Source of the DNA: Zonotrichia leucophrys gambelii
Taxonomy: Eukaryota; Chordata; Aves; Passeriformes; Passerellidae
DNA: 64,000 bases
Assembly: GCF_028769735.1 (NCBI RefSeq)
Contig: NC_088177.1
Location: 17,052,599 to 17,116,598, forward strand
Reading direction: 5' to 3'
A program made the position numbers and the translations under genes. The notes under the pieces were generated by a model. The model saw only the letters and a list, made by a program, of their open reading frames with translations, searched no databases and had not been told where the DNA came from. This document shows positions 27,401 through 39,562 of this stretch, one piece after another (the stretch's first letter is position 1; each line of letters starts with the position of its first letter).

Positions 27401-30400
27401 AAAAATGTTGTAACTAAAATACATTGCTGCTGCTGCATGGTAGCTGGATCATTAATCTAACATAATGTCTTCATTTTAGATACAGGCTTTTTATCAGCAA
27501 ACCTAGTCAATCCAATAGTAAAGTTCACAACTCATCTATTTTTGTTTTATTTCTTCACCATTTGCCTGCTTACAGGAAAGCTAAATCTGTTCAAGAGAAG
27601 ACTCTTATGAGAGAAACAGAACCTGCAATGAGGGATGGAGGTTTCTGGGGGACTGAGTGGTACCAGTGAGCTGCATTTAGTTCAGGTACCTGTCACTTCA
27701 GCACTGCTGGCCAAGTGCACATTGCCCTCCCCATTTCATTTGCTATGACAGATTTGTGACAAGTCCTGCTTTGCTATCCCAGTGCAAAAAGATATCAACA
27801 TGACCAATTGGAGCCAGTTATCCTACTGTAAGAACAGACATTGACCTGTAATTTGGGATAGCTGCACCTAGCTGCTTAGTAAAGTAAGGTGCTCCCATTT
27901 CTCTTTCAGAATCTACCCTTAAATTTCATTGACTTAATAGCACATATGTTGAACATAAAGAGGAAGGAATAAATATGATGGGAAAATAATAAAACCATGA
28001 ACAAATATTATTAGAGCTTTTGAAATATTTCTTTAGAGTGGGAGTAGCATGCAGTTGTATCTATTCTGAAATTTAATCACATGTAGTCATGATCTTAAAA
28101 AGAGAGATAAAAATTGATTTTGGACTATGAACTGCCTTTCTTGTGCATCATTATAAAGCAAATTCCAGTAATATATGTCCATCCTCCCACAGGAAGCAGA
28201 AGATACTGGAAATCACTGGCATTATGTATGTGACAATTCTCTTAGAAGCATCATTGCTACTCAAATTATTGCAGATTCTTATAACAAGGCACATGCCTGA
28301 TAAAATGCAAACTTTTATTAGTTCCTTTACCAATCTTTCAGCATATTAGACATGACTGATATTGTAACTTAAAACTTGTCAGGAACAATAGAAGATATTC
28401 AGAGCATGGGTTTGAGTGGAGAAGTCCACAAAGCTGTGCTGTTGTTTTCTTGCAGCAATCTGACAATACCTTAATGAACTCTGGGCTTAAGCTCAGACTC
28501 TGACAACACACCAAAACATAATCATTCTTGAAGGTGAGCTTGAAATTCCACCCAAATATTTCTGCAGCAATTTGTCCCTGGGACTTTGCATGAATCACAT
28601 TCAGCCCAAGTACTCACAGCTGCAGGTGACAGAGCACGATGGCTGACCTCTATCAGGTGAATTATACAACAATGATGTTCTCATATGATGGTGTATTTAC
28701 AATTTATATTTATTTTTATACATTAATTATTGCAGAGCCTCTGTTATTTTGCCTGTTGGTGTGCTATGAGAGAAATGCAAGAATTTTCAGATTTCCAGTT
28801 GAGATTTCCTACAGGGCCACAATGAGCTGGACCTGAAGGTAATTAGGCCTAGCCTAAAAATCCCAAAAATGAGAGCAGGGGGCTGGCTTTCTGTTCTTAC
28901 TGAAGCAGGGTCTGCTGGTGCTGTGTGTGGCTGGCTCCCAGCAAGGATGTGCTGATCCTTGCAGTGGTAGCCTGTGCTCACAGATCCACAGAGGTCATCA
29001 CAATCACCATCTTTTAAAATTACCTTGTGCTTCAAAATACTAGAGCCAATGCCCTTTTAGGAACCTTTTTGCAATGTAAATACAACACCAAACTTAGCAG
29101 TCCTGAATGAGAAAATAATTTAGCTAAACTTTCCCTAGGAGGGATGAAATTCTCATAATACAGGATCTCCTAAGTGCATTCCTTATTATCCTAATGTTTA
29201 ATTCCCATATCAATGAACGTTTCCAGCCTCACAAGCAATTTCAATAGCATTTTCTCATTTTCTGTCACACAATTGACAGAAATATTGATTGATATCTAAT
29301 GCCAGGTCAACCTTTTCACTAAGTTGTCTGCAACCTCATTATTGCCAGGTTTTATGACTTGTCATTAGCTTCCCATTAGCCAGACTCTTACCTTCCTTAC
29401 CATCCTTGTGATGTTCTTCAGCTTAAACCACAAAATCTCACGAGATGGATCAGTTTCATTAGCAGGACACAGAGAAATCAGATCTGTCATTTGCCCTAAG
29501 CCCACAGATCAGTTCTTGTGCCCAAAGAAGGGCAGTGCCATGCTTTGCCACTACTGCCCTTGGTGAATCAATGTTGTGCTCCATTAATTACATGTCAGTG
29601 ATTTTAATTATACATTCATTGAAACTGCTTTAAACCTATATGGTGTTAAATAAGACTCAATTCATATATCAGTATCATATATCCTTCTTTTAGGTTCAAA
29701 CTTCCAATGTCAGGCTTGGGGAGAATTTAGAATTTCCACAAACCATGCAGTTCACCTGCAGACTTAACAAAACAAGTTTGTGTTGTGGGTTTTCTTCTTG
29801 TTCCTGTTAAATTGGCCTTTTGAAGACTAAGGGCTTGTGAGCTTTGCATGTTAAAGGCTAAACTCTTGTTATAGTGAAACTGATTCTTTTAGGGCTTGAG
29901 GGAGTTTGAGAGAAAATTGAAAAGGAGTGACAAGGACTCCTTGTGCAAGTCATTCACCTTGTAGAGCTCTAGGCTGAGAGAGCTCAAATGCTACTCTACT
30001 TAACAAGCTCAAAACCAACTCATTTAAATAACAAGCACAAACTGCACTTGGGATCCACACTGAGGCATTTGTGCATTGTGCAGCCTGAACTCCCAAACAA
30101 CATTATTTGAAACAAAAAAAAGGGAGTAATTCCTTTTTTATAGTGGTAATTCAGGGATCAAGTCTCAAAAGCATTTGAACATTTCAAGGACTATTGCTAT
30201 ACTAAATTGTTCTTAACTACAAGTATTAAACTTTAAAAAGAACTGAATACTGTTTTCAAATTCAAATTATTAGCTTCATGTCTCACAAGGATAATAAATC
30301 TATGCATATTCTTGTCACTTTAGCAGAAAGTACAGTACTTGTGCTTTAAAGTTAGAAAGTTAGTTCTTGCTTACAAGTGATGAAGACGGTGTCTTGATAG

Positions 30401-32140
30401 CTCAGAAATTATACACAAGAACAAAACCTAAAACTCCTATATGCAATGCTGATCTATTAAAAATATTTTGCAGAGTTAATACTTGAATTTCACAGACAAA
30501 AAATATGCAACTTGAATAATTAAATAAAAAGATAATCATATCTGCCCAGTGAAGTCCTTTGGTTCAGATCTTTGTGAACTGGAATGTCCCACCAAGTGCT
30601 GCTATATATTTGTTCTGTCATTGTAACTTTCTCAGGTCTTTTAAAATGCCAGAGTTAAACTTCAGTGGAAGTGCTGGCAGCTGGTTTGGACACCTCTTCA
30701 TATTTAAAAAGTTTATAATTTTTAAAACCCAATGCGTGTGAAGGAATGTTTGCTAATGTTCACAGGACTTTGCATTTTGAACAAAGATATTTATCATTAA
30801 GACCATTTAACTTCCTGTTAGAAATTCAGCTATTTCATCTGATCACCATCAATTTTGAAGATTTTTAGATCATAAAAAAGGCAAGATGCTAATTTTTTCC
30901 TATTTAAATTGAAGAAAAATGTAGAATTTAGAATGTATGCTGTGTCTTCTAAGATGACAAATTTTACAGAAGTCTCTCTTTTAAGTCAACTAAGTTCATA
31001 ATTTTCTTGGTTTTGGCAGAATTTTTGATTTAAAAGTGATTTTAAAACCCATTTTTAGATCTGAATGGTGTTTTTACTCAAAAATTAGATCATATTGAAG
31101 AAACAAAAACTGAACAAGATCTCCAGAGATATCGTAGTTCCTATGATGACTTTTAGAGTAGTCATGTTAAATTGAAATTTCATTAAGTTAGAACTAGGCA
31201 CATCCCTTTTAACTGTTGTACAATGATGAATGGTACAAGAAATATATGCAGGTATAATGTAAGTATATGACTTAAGGCAGAAGGAATAGGTAAGAACTGA
31301 AATGTCTTTTCAAACTCAGCTTCAGCACAGTCTCATTTTTCCTTATCAGTTTTTCCAGCTAGTTTTGAGACAAGTCCTACAATTAGTGTACAGTTAAATC
31401 TTCCATTCAGGCAATGGGAACTTTGCCCACTTCTAGGAGTACAAGCTGCAGCACTTGGCCCTAAGGATTTAATATAGCTCATTATTGAATGTTTAGTTTA
31501 ATAACAACTGCTTATTAAGTGTATTAATCTCAGCTGATGAAAGCAAAATTATTTAGTGAAAAGCTGTTTTTCTTTACATTAGTGTGCAATTATTTAACTG
31601 AAAGTTTCAAAGAGACACATCTAATTACAGTGCTGCTTTAAAAGTATTTAAGCATCAGTTATTAAAATATCATTTGAAATATGCTTATGGACCTCCTGAA
31701 GTGTTGTTTAAAAGCAAAATTCTGGTTTCAGATTATTACCTACAATAGGTTTCCTTTCACTACTTACTAACTTCTTACAAAATCTGCTTAATTTACAAGA
31801 CTGACCTGTTTTCTATAAAACAGAACAAAATGCAAGAATTTCGGTGTGTGCAGAATGTCAGTCTATGTTCAGACTGAGATTACTGACTGAAAATCAAAAT
31901 TAGTGATGCACATTTACAAATTAAGAATCCCTTTGCTGAATTGGCATTTTTGGGGAAAGCATCTATGAATACTAAAAGAAGTCTGCCAATCCGTTTTCTG
32001 TAATTAAATAAAGACATTTATCCACAGAAAAACTAATTCTGCTTGCCATTTAGCATCTTCAAATATTTGCCCTCAAACTACACATACTTGCCTATAACAA
32101 AATATAAAAATTATCTTGGATGTTTACTTGTGTTTTAGTC
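24401..32140. other. Non-coding, AT-rich unique sequence
   Basis: Nearly 8 kb without a recognisable gene or mobile element. The longest open run is 86 codons. A perfect GAG/GTAAGT donor-like site at 24745-24746 has no good acceptor upstream. The stretches at about 27340-27480 and 31440-31690 carry many TAAT/ATTA homeodomain-type cores without repeats, a composition seen in conserved vertebrate enhancers. Alignment to other birds would decide. Confidence 0.6.
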
Positions 32141-32144
32141 ACCT

Positions 32145-32179
32145 GTTTTTGGTTTTGTTTTGTTTTTTTTTTTTTTTTT
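32145..32179 (+). repeat. GTTTT tract ending in poly(T)17
   Basis: A few GTTTT-like units pass into a run of 17 T (32163-32179). Read on the minus strand it is an A-rich tail. I found no gene-like or CR1-like sequence next to it, so a processed pseudogene is not supported. Confidence 0.8.
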
Positions 32180-33402
32180 AAGGATATTTGTTCCTCCATC
32201 ACATGTTTCCAGCAGTTTATGGATGACAGATAAGCAGTGCTCAGGAGTCCCTGCCAAGCTCTGTACACCTGACAAGTATGAAAAGGACACAGAAGGTACC
32301 TTTGAGTCACATAGTGTGTCAAAAGTCTGCTAGAATTCTGGTTGGTCAAAGACACGTAAGATATTTGGATAAAAGGAGGCAGAGCCCTGAATAGGCCTAT
32401 GGATGAGTAGAGCCAGGTACTTTTCCAGCAACTTTATCCTGCAAAGGAAGGGTGATGTGATAGAGGTGCTCATCTGCTGAACCTGATCAGGGACAGTAGG
32501 AGACTGACAGTTCCCAGCCTCTGAAAAAGTTCTCTGCCCTATGGCTTAGACACATAAGAGCTGTCCTTGCTGAACTATTGAAGTGCAGCTTTTCAGCCTT
32601 TCACACATGCAAGACACTGACTGTGCCATGCTGGCTCCAGCCAGTCCTTCCCTGGGGCTGGAAAATTCCCCAGGGAAGCTCTGTGCTCCTGCCATGGCTG
32701 TGTGGTGTGCAGGGCTTCTCCTGGCCTGGAGATGGTGTGGTGGGAGGGGGTTCTGAGCTTGGCATCTTTCATACCTTCAGGAAGAGGAATTTTCCTGCTC
32801 TGATGCCCCTTCCTGCAGACCCACTCTCCAACTCCTCCACACCCAGCCAGGGGACTCTTGGTCAAATGGGCTCACCCTTCCATCTTTCCCCACTAGATAT
32901 TAATGTGTCATTCTTTCTGACTCACACAGTAATCCTGTCACCTTTCTTTTTCTTTCTGCCTTCTGCTCCTTATTTCTCCTGGGGAGTCTCTGTCCCCCTT
33001 GCTCAGGGCCCAGGTTGTGTACCTGTGTGCCCCCAAGGTCAGCACACAGCCTGGTTGCTCCAAACACAGACAGGAGAGCTGTGGACAAGGAAGGAGTGCA
33101 GCAGAGCTGCAGGCTGGCTGGAGTACCTTCAGTTAGAGTTAATTAGCCATAAACCTCCCCAGACTGCTCAGCCTGGGGACAGGCTATTGGCTTGTTCTTT
33201 AAGATCTCTTGTCATGCTGTCAGCTTTGTGTAAGTAATGACTAAACTGCAGAAGCTCTGAGACTGTTGTCTCTTTCACAAGCTGTCTCCCTGATGCACTT
33301 TGCTCACTCCTCCATTTTTGCATCCATTTGTTTTTCCCTACTATAGCAGGATTGCATTTAGTCCCGTGTTTCTATTGTTCCACCAGAATCAGGGCATCCA
33401 GG
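32180..33402. other. GC-richer, CpG-poor non-coding block
   Basis: From about 32600 to 33190 the sequence is clearly more GC-rich than its surroundings, yet CpG is rare, so it is not a CpG island. The longest open run of the window lies here: 219 codons on the plus strand, 32578-33237. It starts at TTG rather than ATG and encodes a Trp/Pro/Ser/Leu-rich peptide with no domain I recognise. High GC removes stop codons, which explains the length. I do not call it a gene. Confidence 0.55.
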
Positions 33403-33420
33403 CTCTGACAAGTGTCAGAG
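33403..33420. repeat. Perfect 18-bp hairpin palindrome
   Basis: CTCTGACA and TGTCAGAG are exact reverse complements separated by two bases, so the strand could fold into an 8-bp stem. No function is known. Chance is possible in 64 kb. Confidence 0.7.
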
Positions 33421-33521
33421 TTTATTAGTGAGGCTGTGGGTTGTTCCTGCTAAACAGAAAAGCAATGATGTGTCACAGCTCTCCTCTTTTACTTTACCTG
33501 GATCACCATCTCTGGAGTGAA

Positions 33522-33532
33522 CCCCCCCCCCC
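33522..33532 (+). repeat. Poly(C) tract, 11 bases
   Basis: A run of 11 C in otherwise AT-rich DNA. It abuts the left arm of the CTCAAGTG inverted repeat. Confidence 0.9.
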
Positions 33533-33578
33533 TCAAGTGACAAGTGCAATGATCAGCTACACACACGTGACACTTGAG
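33532..33578. repeat. Inverted repeat CTCAAGTG / CACTTGAG
   Basis: Exact 8-bp arms lie at 33532-33539 and 33571-33578 with 31 bases between them, including an ACGTGAC motif. The structure directly follows the poly(C) run. It has no transposon termini I recognise. Confidence 0.6.
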
Positions 33579-36500
33579 ACTTATTTTCCCCAAGCAGAAT
33601 AGTCACAATACAAACACACAAAATATTAAATATCACATGTGAAAATTTCAGGGTTAATTTTTCCAGTCAAAAAATAGCAGACCAGAAATACAGACCCTTT
33701 TCTGTGGAGAAGAGCTAATATGAAAGTGGTGACCAGTACAGGAGGCTCTACAATTCATTGTGACTCAAAGGCTTTGGTAGCTTTAGCACAGACATTCTGG
33801 ATTCTAAGACTTTATAATATCAATTTAAAAGTAAACTTCCTTAACTTATGATCTAATTGTGGATTTATAGGATTTCCAAACCTATAGCTGCATCACTAGA
33901 CCTGGGGAAGGCTTCTTTGAATAAACACAAGAAACAGAGAAACAAAGAAAACAGAACAAAGTTTTTAGTGATATCATTATAACACTTGCTTTCCCAGTAA
34001 ATAATTATTAGCCTTGTGCTCAAGGTTGTCAGGGGAAGAGCATTTGGTGTTGAGGCAGCTCCATGGCAGGTGTGCCTGGGAGCCAGCTGTCAGACTAGAA
34101 CCACAGTTGCATTCTATTTCCTTCCTCCCAAGAGTATCTAGACACACAAAGGCAGTACTTCCAAAATTACCAGATGCCAGTTTGCAAGAGATGTGTCAAA
34201 AATAGCCTGTAGCACAGTGAAAATTCAGAATTATGGGGAGTGTGTGCTCCACACTCCCTTTGCCAAAGCAGCCATTCTGATACCTTGCATTTTGTGTCCT
34301 GGCTCTGCCTTCGGTACAAATGGACTCAGAGAGGGGAATGATGAGGGATTTTCAGTCTCCTATGAAAATCCTGACCTAATCACAATGCTGGTGCCTCTTT
34401 GGAGACCTGGAGCAGGATGGAAGGGGCTCTTAGAGCAGAGCAGCAGGAGGAGTCCTGGTCCCTGCTGTGAGACCTAAGTGGGTCTAGCACAGCTTTCAGA
34501 GTCTCTGCATGGGAACCCAGCAGGGGAATGGCAGCAGCTATTCAGCCCTCCACAGGACATTAGAGATGAGTACTGAAAAATACTAGGAAATCACACAGGA
34601 GTACTTAAATATTACTTGATCATTAACAGAGTAATTACATCAGCACTGCTCCTGCCTGATGCTGTAATTTAAGAGGTTTCAGCATTTTCATTATAATCAG
34701 TAGCAGTTAGTTCCTGTGGTTCATTGCCCATAAAATGTTAACCATAGGGGGAAAAAAAGGAGACAGAGACTTTGCCATGATGGCAATTAACATCCACTCT
34801 GGTGCTTGTGCCTCCCTGAGCTACAAATCACTGGTGGGTTCTTCATCAGGCTTCAGGGGGCCACACAAGGCACTTTGGTTTCTAAAAGCTTTTAAGAGAG
34901 GCTCTTAACTAAGATTTTTAATGGAACCTGTTCTGAGGAAGTAGGATGCTTTTCAAGCAGGCCTATGTCTACTCTTGTTTCTCTTTTCACCAATATTTTA
35001 GAGACAAGGTTCTGTGTTTACTGGGTTATGTGGGACATGCAGTAGTGCTTCTACAATAACGTAGACTCAGATGCTGGGCAGAACACATTTCTTGAGAGGC
35101 TGCAATTTCTGACCTAAGCATATAGAAAGGGAACTATCAAACTCTACTACCATCAAAATGGAACTTCAAAAAAGTTATCACATATGAATTTATGTAACAA
35201 GCTCTCACACATTTTGCAAATGGGAATGTAAATGATGGTTCCCATATACCAACCAGATTGCCTGATTAATTAATGCATTACAAGGGGGAAAAGTTTTATG
35301 TTTAAAGCAAGACTGAGTGACTACCTCATTGCATTAGTTTTTATGGTTTTGATCTGATCTGGGCAAAGAATTACATTCAATCAACTTGAACTGTTTGTAT
35401 TGATCTGCATAGAAGATTGGGGGGGAAAAGATATATTGCCTCACTATAAGCTTTTTCCTGGTTTTATTTGCTTTACAAGAGAGCAATATTTTTCCATGCA
35501 CCGATTGAGTGCAATGGCTCTGTAAAACTGCCCAGGAGGCTTCTGCAACACCATTAGAAGTGACTTGTCTCTGCTCAGAAGCTGCTGAGAAATACTTTAC
35601 AGGAAATGGCGTCCCCTAGAATATTATTCCTACAGCTGCCACGATGCACAAGCACTTTAAATTCACTTGAAATAATTCTGAGATGTGGTGACTAACACAG
35701 GAGTGTTAAAACATTCCTTGCCATATGTATGCTTTAGAAATCAAATATCTTTGGAAATCATTTCAGGTGAGAGAATAAACATTAGGATTATAATTGTTGG
35801 GTTTCAATTTCATGACACTCCAGGGGTTTTTTTCCCTTTTTCTCCCTTTTTTTTTTTTCTTTCTTGCTTTTCTGGGCTCCAGTTTTCCAGGAGCATATTG
35901 TGATTGCCTTGAATTCATCTGTTAAGTGAAATTACCCTCCAATCAGTGAAAGAAGCAGTTGGACTCAACACAGATATAGGCTGGGGCACACAAGGAGATA
36001 ATTTGGGAAGTAACTGTGACTTAGGCTGGAGATCCTCCTGTTTTCCCTTCACTTGCATGAGCTCAGGAAGAGGTGGGGTGCAAAGTGTGTTCTCTGAGCC
36101 ATTCTCAGGATGCAGCTGGCCCAGGATGCCTTAGCAGCCTGGGTTGCTTTGCCCTGCTTTGGAGAGGGTTTCAGTGGCTAGAAAAGATCATGTGAGTGAG
36201 GAAGGATAGGCCAGGCATGGAACTGAATCTGTGGCACTCTCCCCAGAAAGCCCAAGCAGTGAGAATTCACAGACCATTTATGCAACACCCTTTGAATGAG
36301 AGCAGAGGTGAACCTTCCTGAGAATATGAAGGAATCTCCCCCCAAATTAATCCATGCCATCGAGCTGCTGTAACTGAGAAGGCTGTTTGCTCCCAACTGT
36401 TTAACTTTGCCACATTTTGTACCACCTGCAATGACATTTCATTACTGTGGAGTGACAGCAGCAGAACCACCATGCAGCTATCAGCAGGAAAGGAAATTAG

Positions 36501-36842
36501 TGATGTTATGATTAACAAAATAGCTTTGACTTAGCCAATGCTGGGAAGACAGGCTCCAAAGGAATCAAATACTGCAAGTATCAGGAATGAGCTATCAGCA
36601 CCACCCTGTGGTTCCCTTGTTCTGTTTTCTCCTTGTGTGGGTCAGAAGGGAAAGGATGAGGCCAGGCAAACTCAAAAAGAAGTGTTTTGTTTCCTTCTGG
36701 ATTTTGGCCTCTGCTGTTTCATATGGCTGATACTAAAAACTTACTTTTCTGCCCTCATGACATGAAAGAATTCCAAAAAGATATTCAAAAAAGGCAGGAG
36801 GTTTTGTGGGACTTGAGGCAATAATGAATATGTTCATAATGC
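33579..36842. other. Non-coding, unique sequence
   Basis: No gene is recognised. Open runs stay below 95 codons. The stretch at about 34580-34740 has mixed composition with several ATTA/TAAT cores and looks like possible regulatory DNA. T-rich runs occur at about 35826-35862. No repeats are evident until the CR1 fragment at 36843. Confidence 0.6.
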
Positions 36843-36943
36843 CAGGGCTGTGGGTTTGATTCCAGAATGGGCCATTCACTTAACAGCTGGACTCTTTGAT
36901 CCTTGTGGGTCCCTTGCAACTCAGAATACTCAGGTGTTCTATA
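36843..36943 (+). mobile_element. CR1 LINE 3'-end fragment
   Basis: About 100 bp of a CR1 retrotransposon tail in plus orientation. The blocks GGGCTGTGGGTTTGAT, TGGGCCATTCACTTAA, GCTGGACTCTTTGATCCTTG and TGGGTCCCTTGCAACTCAGA occur in the order of the CR1 3' end. The usual terminal ATTCTATG-like repeats are decayed. The copy is too short to code for anything. Confidence 0.82.
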
Positions 36944-39524
36944 GCATCCTTGTCTGCAGCCAACATTCTGCCCAGTCTTCTTCAGGTCTGCAGCTCTTTA
37001 AATGGTTCCCACAGGGCACTGCAGTCTAACAGCAAGCTTCTAGAAACACAACTGAAATTTAATCTTGATTCTGTCACAGATTTTACAGGTTTCCTCATTC
37101 TTGTAATCTCTGACTCAGATAATTAACTGAAAATGGATGTAAGTGTGGGGAAAAAACCTCTCCTGTGAAATTCAACATATGCAACAAGTCCTGTCATAAT
37201 TAGAGTGGTTTGGTTGTGCAAAGCAGTACACAACTGCTGTCCTTATTTTAGCAGAGTCTTCATTAAGGTATCAAATTAAGAAAAGAACTATACTAGTTGC
37301 ATATCCTTATGGTGTAGTTTTCTCTTATACAGTGACTACTGATGAAATTTCAGCTAAGTTAATGGACTCATATGAAAACAATAAATGTCATTCAAGAAGA
37401 TATCTATGAGGCATCAACAGATGTGAGGCTATCTGTGCCTCTCCCTGTACAATCAACAAAATACAGACTGAACTGCCATACTGGACATTTTTGTTAATAA
37501 GGAGAAAAAGTCCCTGTATATATAGGTCACTAAAGGAAATTCAAATGTCCTTTCATTTTCTTCTTTCATTAGCAAGTCTTTCAAGGATTTGACTTCTTTC
37601 TGTAGGAAGTTCTGTTGATATTGGCTGCATTTCCCTGTCTTTTCAGAAAATCAAACAGTGACACATAACTAATAACTTATATTTAACATCCCCTAAATGA
37701 TTGATCCTTTCCTTTTGACTGGATTATGTGACAAAATCCAAGTAATATATTTTTTCAAAGTACATACTAAGTTTTAGGATGCGTGTGACCACCTGTAGTA
37801 CAGGGTGTGGTTACCAACTCCACTCTGGCTCACTGGAACATAAAAAGAACACTGAAGGTGACCTCCAAAAAAACATCTACAGCTGACACTCAAAAAATGA
37901 TCAATCACAGCCATGGCAAATTGCATCATTGGACAAGCCAGCTCAGCAAACGCTACTGCAAAAAAACATGTTACCTGCAAGTATTAAACAGGGAACAGCT
38001 GGGATCCCAGAACATCCTATTCCTCACCATAAAGAACAGAGGAATCTGTACCAAGTAATTTTTATAAAAGTTCATGTTTCTAGAATTGCTTCCTTTACAC
38101 ACCTCGAATTTGTTTGAGTTCAAAAGTTTGTTTGAGTTAGATAATATTTAGGGCAGTGTTGTGGGGGTTTTTTCCCACAAGGAAAGACTGAGAAGGAATC
38201 TGTGTAGGAGTGTGTCGAACTGAGCGATTAGTTTAATACTGCTGAGATTTTATTGTAATATTAATGATGTGTTACAATGCCTAAGGTCCTGGATAAGCAT
38301 AATTTATTATTTTTAATCAGAATAAGTAAATAAATAGAAGAGTAATAGGAGAGGCTTCTTCCTTAATCTCATCCATATCGTGGCATAACCACAGTCATAA
38401 TAAAATTCAAATATTTTGCATATGCTTCCCATTTATGAACCTATGCATATCAAAACTCTGATTTCACTCAAACACTAAGAAAAACATCAAGGTGATGAAA
38501 TTTATCACCAAAGTGTGTGTTGCCACTCTACTAGTTTAATGTGAGAGTAAAGAAGGGATTCAGGACCCCATATGGAAATGCAACTACCGATTTCCCTTGG
38601 TTACAAGATGCTGACTGATATTTGAGTCTTGTTTGTGCAGCAAACCAGTTAGGTGTATCAAAATCAGTAATGTCCTGCTTATTTTATTTACACATTTTAA
38701 GCGCTACATTGCTTCCTTCAAACTACTGCAAATCAGCTTTTAAAGTGTTGTAAAAAGAAATAATTATCAGTTAATCTAGAAAAATAAATCCAACTCAAGG
38801 TTTACATTTTTCCATGTTTTCTAACCTTAAATCTGTGGAGACAAAATTACTGGTTTCTTGTTGCTATAATTTTATTTTAATGTGAGTAGAAAACATCTAC
38901 GTCTGTTCAATGTCATCTATTTTATGTGTTTAGAAAACCTCCTGGACATTTTGAGTTCAGGTGTAAGTAAGTAACTGGTAGTGCAGATGCTGAGCATGAC
39001 CTTCTCTGTATTTGTCAGAAGCATGGAATTTTGGGATGTAACCTGATTCCTTATTAGGACAGAAAAAGTAAAACAGCAATTAGATCAGAAGTAGTTTCGC
39101 AATTAATTTAATCATAGAACTGGGCATGTTTATAAAACCATATTAATTATGTGTAGGAAAACAGCTTTTGTACACTCACTCCTAAGGCTTACTCAAGTGA
39201 ATGCCATGTCAAAACCAGCCATTCAAATTTGAGGGGAAAAAATCAACATAAATACTTAAAAAGACAAAATACTTTCGTTCATGGAGCTGTATTCGACACA
39301 CAGCTTTTTCATTAAGTTCATTCTAGAGTGTCTCAGTTTCTCCTTCAAGGAGAATTCCAGTTGAACCTGTGAGAGTTCTGGCCACCTAAAGGTGAAAACT
39401 GAGCAGGTGTGTGCCACATACTGAGGTTTTTGTCATCAAAAGTTGGTCAGTTTAGTTGAATTGGTTCAAGAACACCAGTGGGAATTTCAGCAGATCAAGT
39501 TGTCCTCTGTTTGGGTAGAGAACG
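36944..39524. other. Non-coding, AT-rich unique sequence
   Basis: No gene is recognised. Plus-strand open runs at 37807-38117 (83 and 62 codons) match nothing known. A small hairpin, TTGTGGG and CCCACAA with an 8-base loop, lies at about 38159-38180. The rest is unique AT-rich DNA. Confidence 0.6.
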
Positions 39525-39562
39525 TTTAAACATTAAAGAGACTTTTAAACATTAAAGAGACT
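39525..39562 (+). repeat. Perfect 19-bp tandem duplication
   Basis: The unit TTTAAACATTAAAGAGACT occurs twice head to tail, at 39525-39543 and 39544-39562, with no mismatch. Identical copies suggest a recent slippage or duplication event. Confidence 0.92.

Noticed and set aside
32145..32355. Poly(T) as a minus-strand retrocopy tail
   Set aside because: The adjoining 87-codon frame simply reads Lys codons from the T-run and has no known match.
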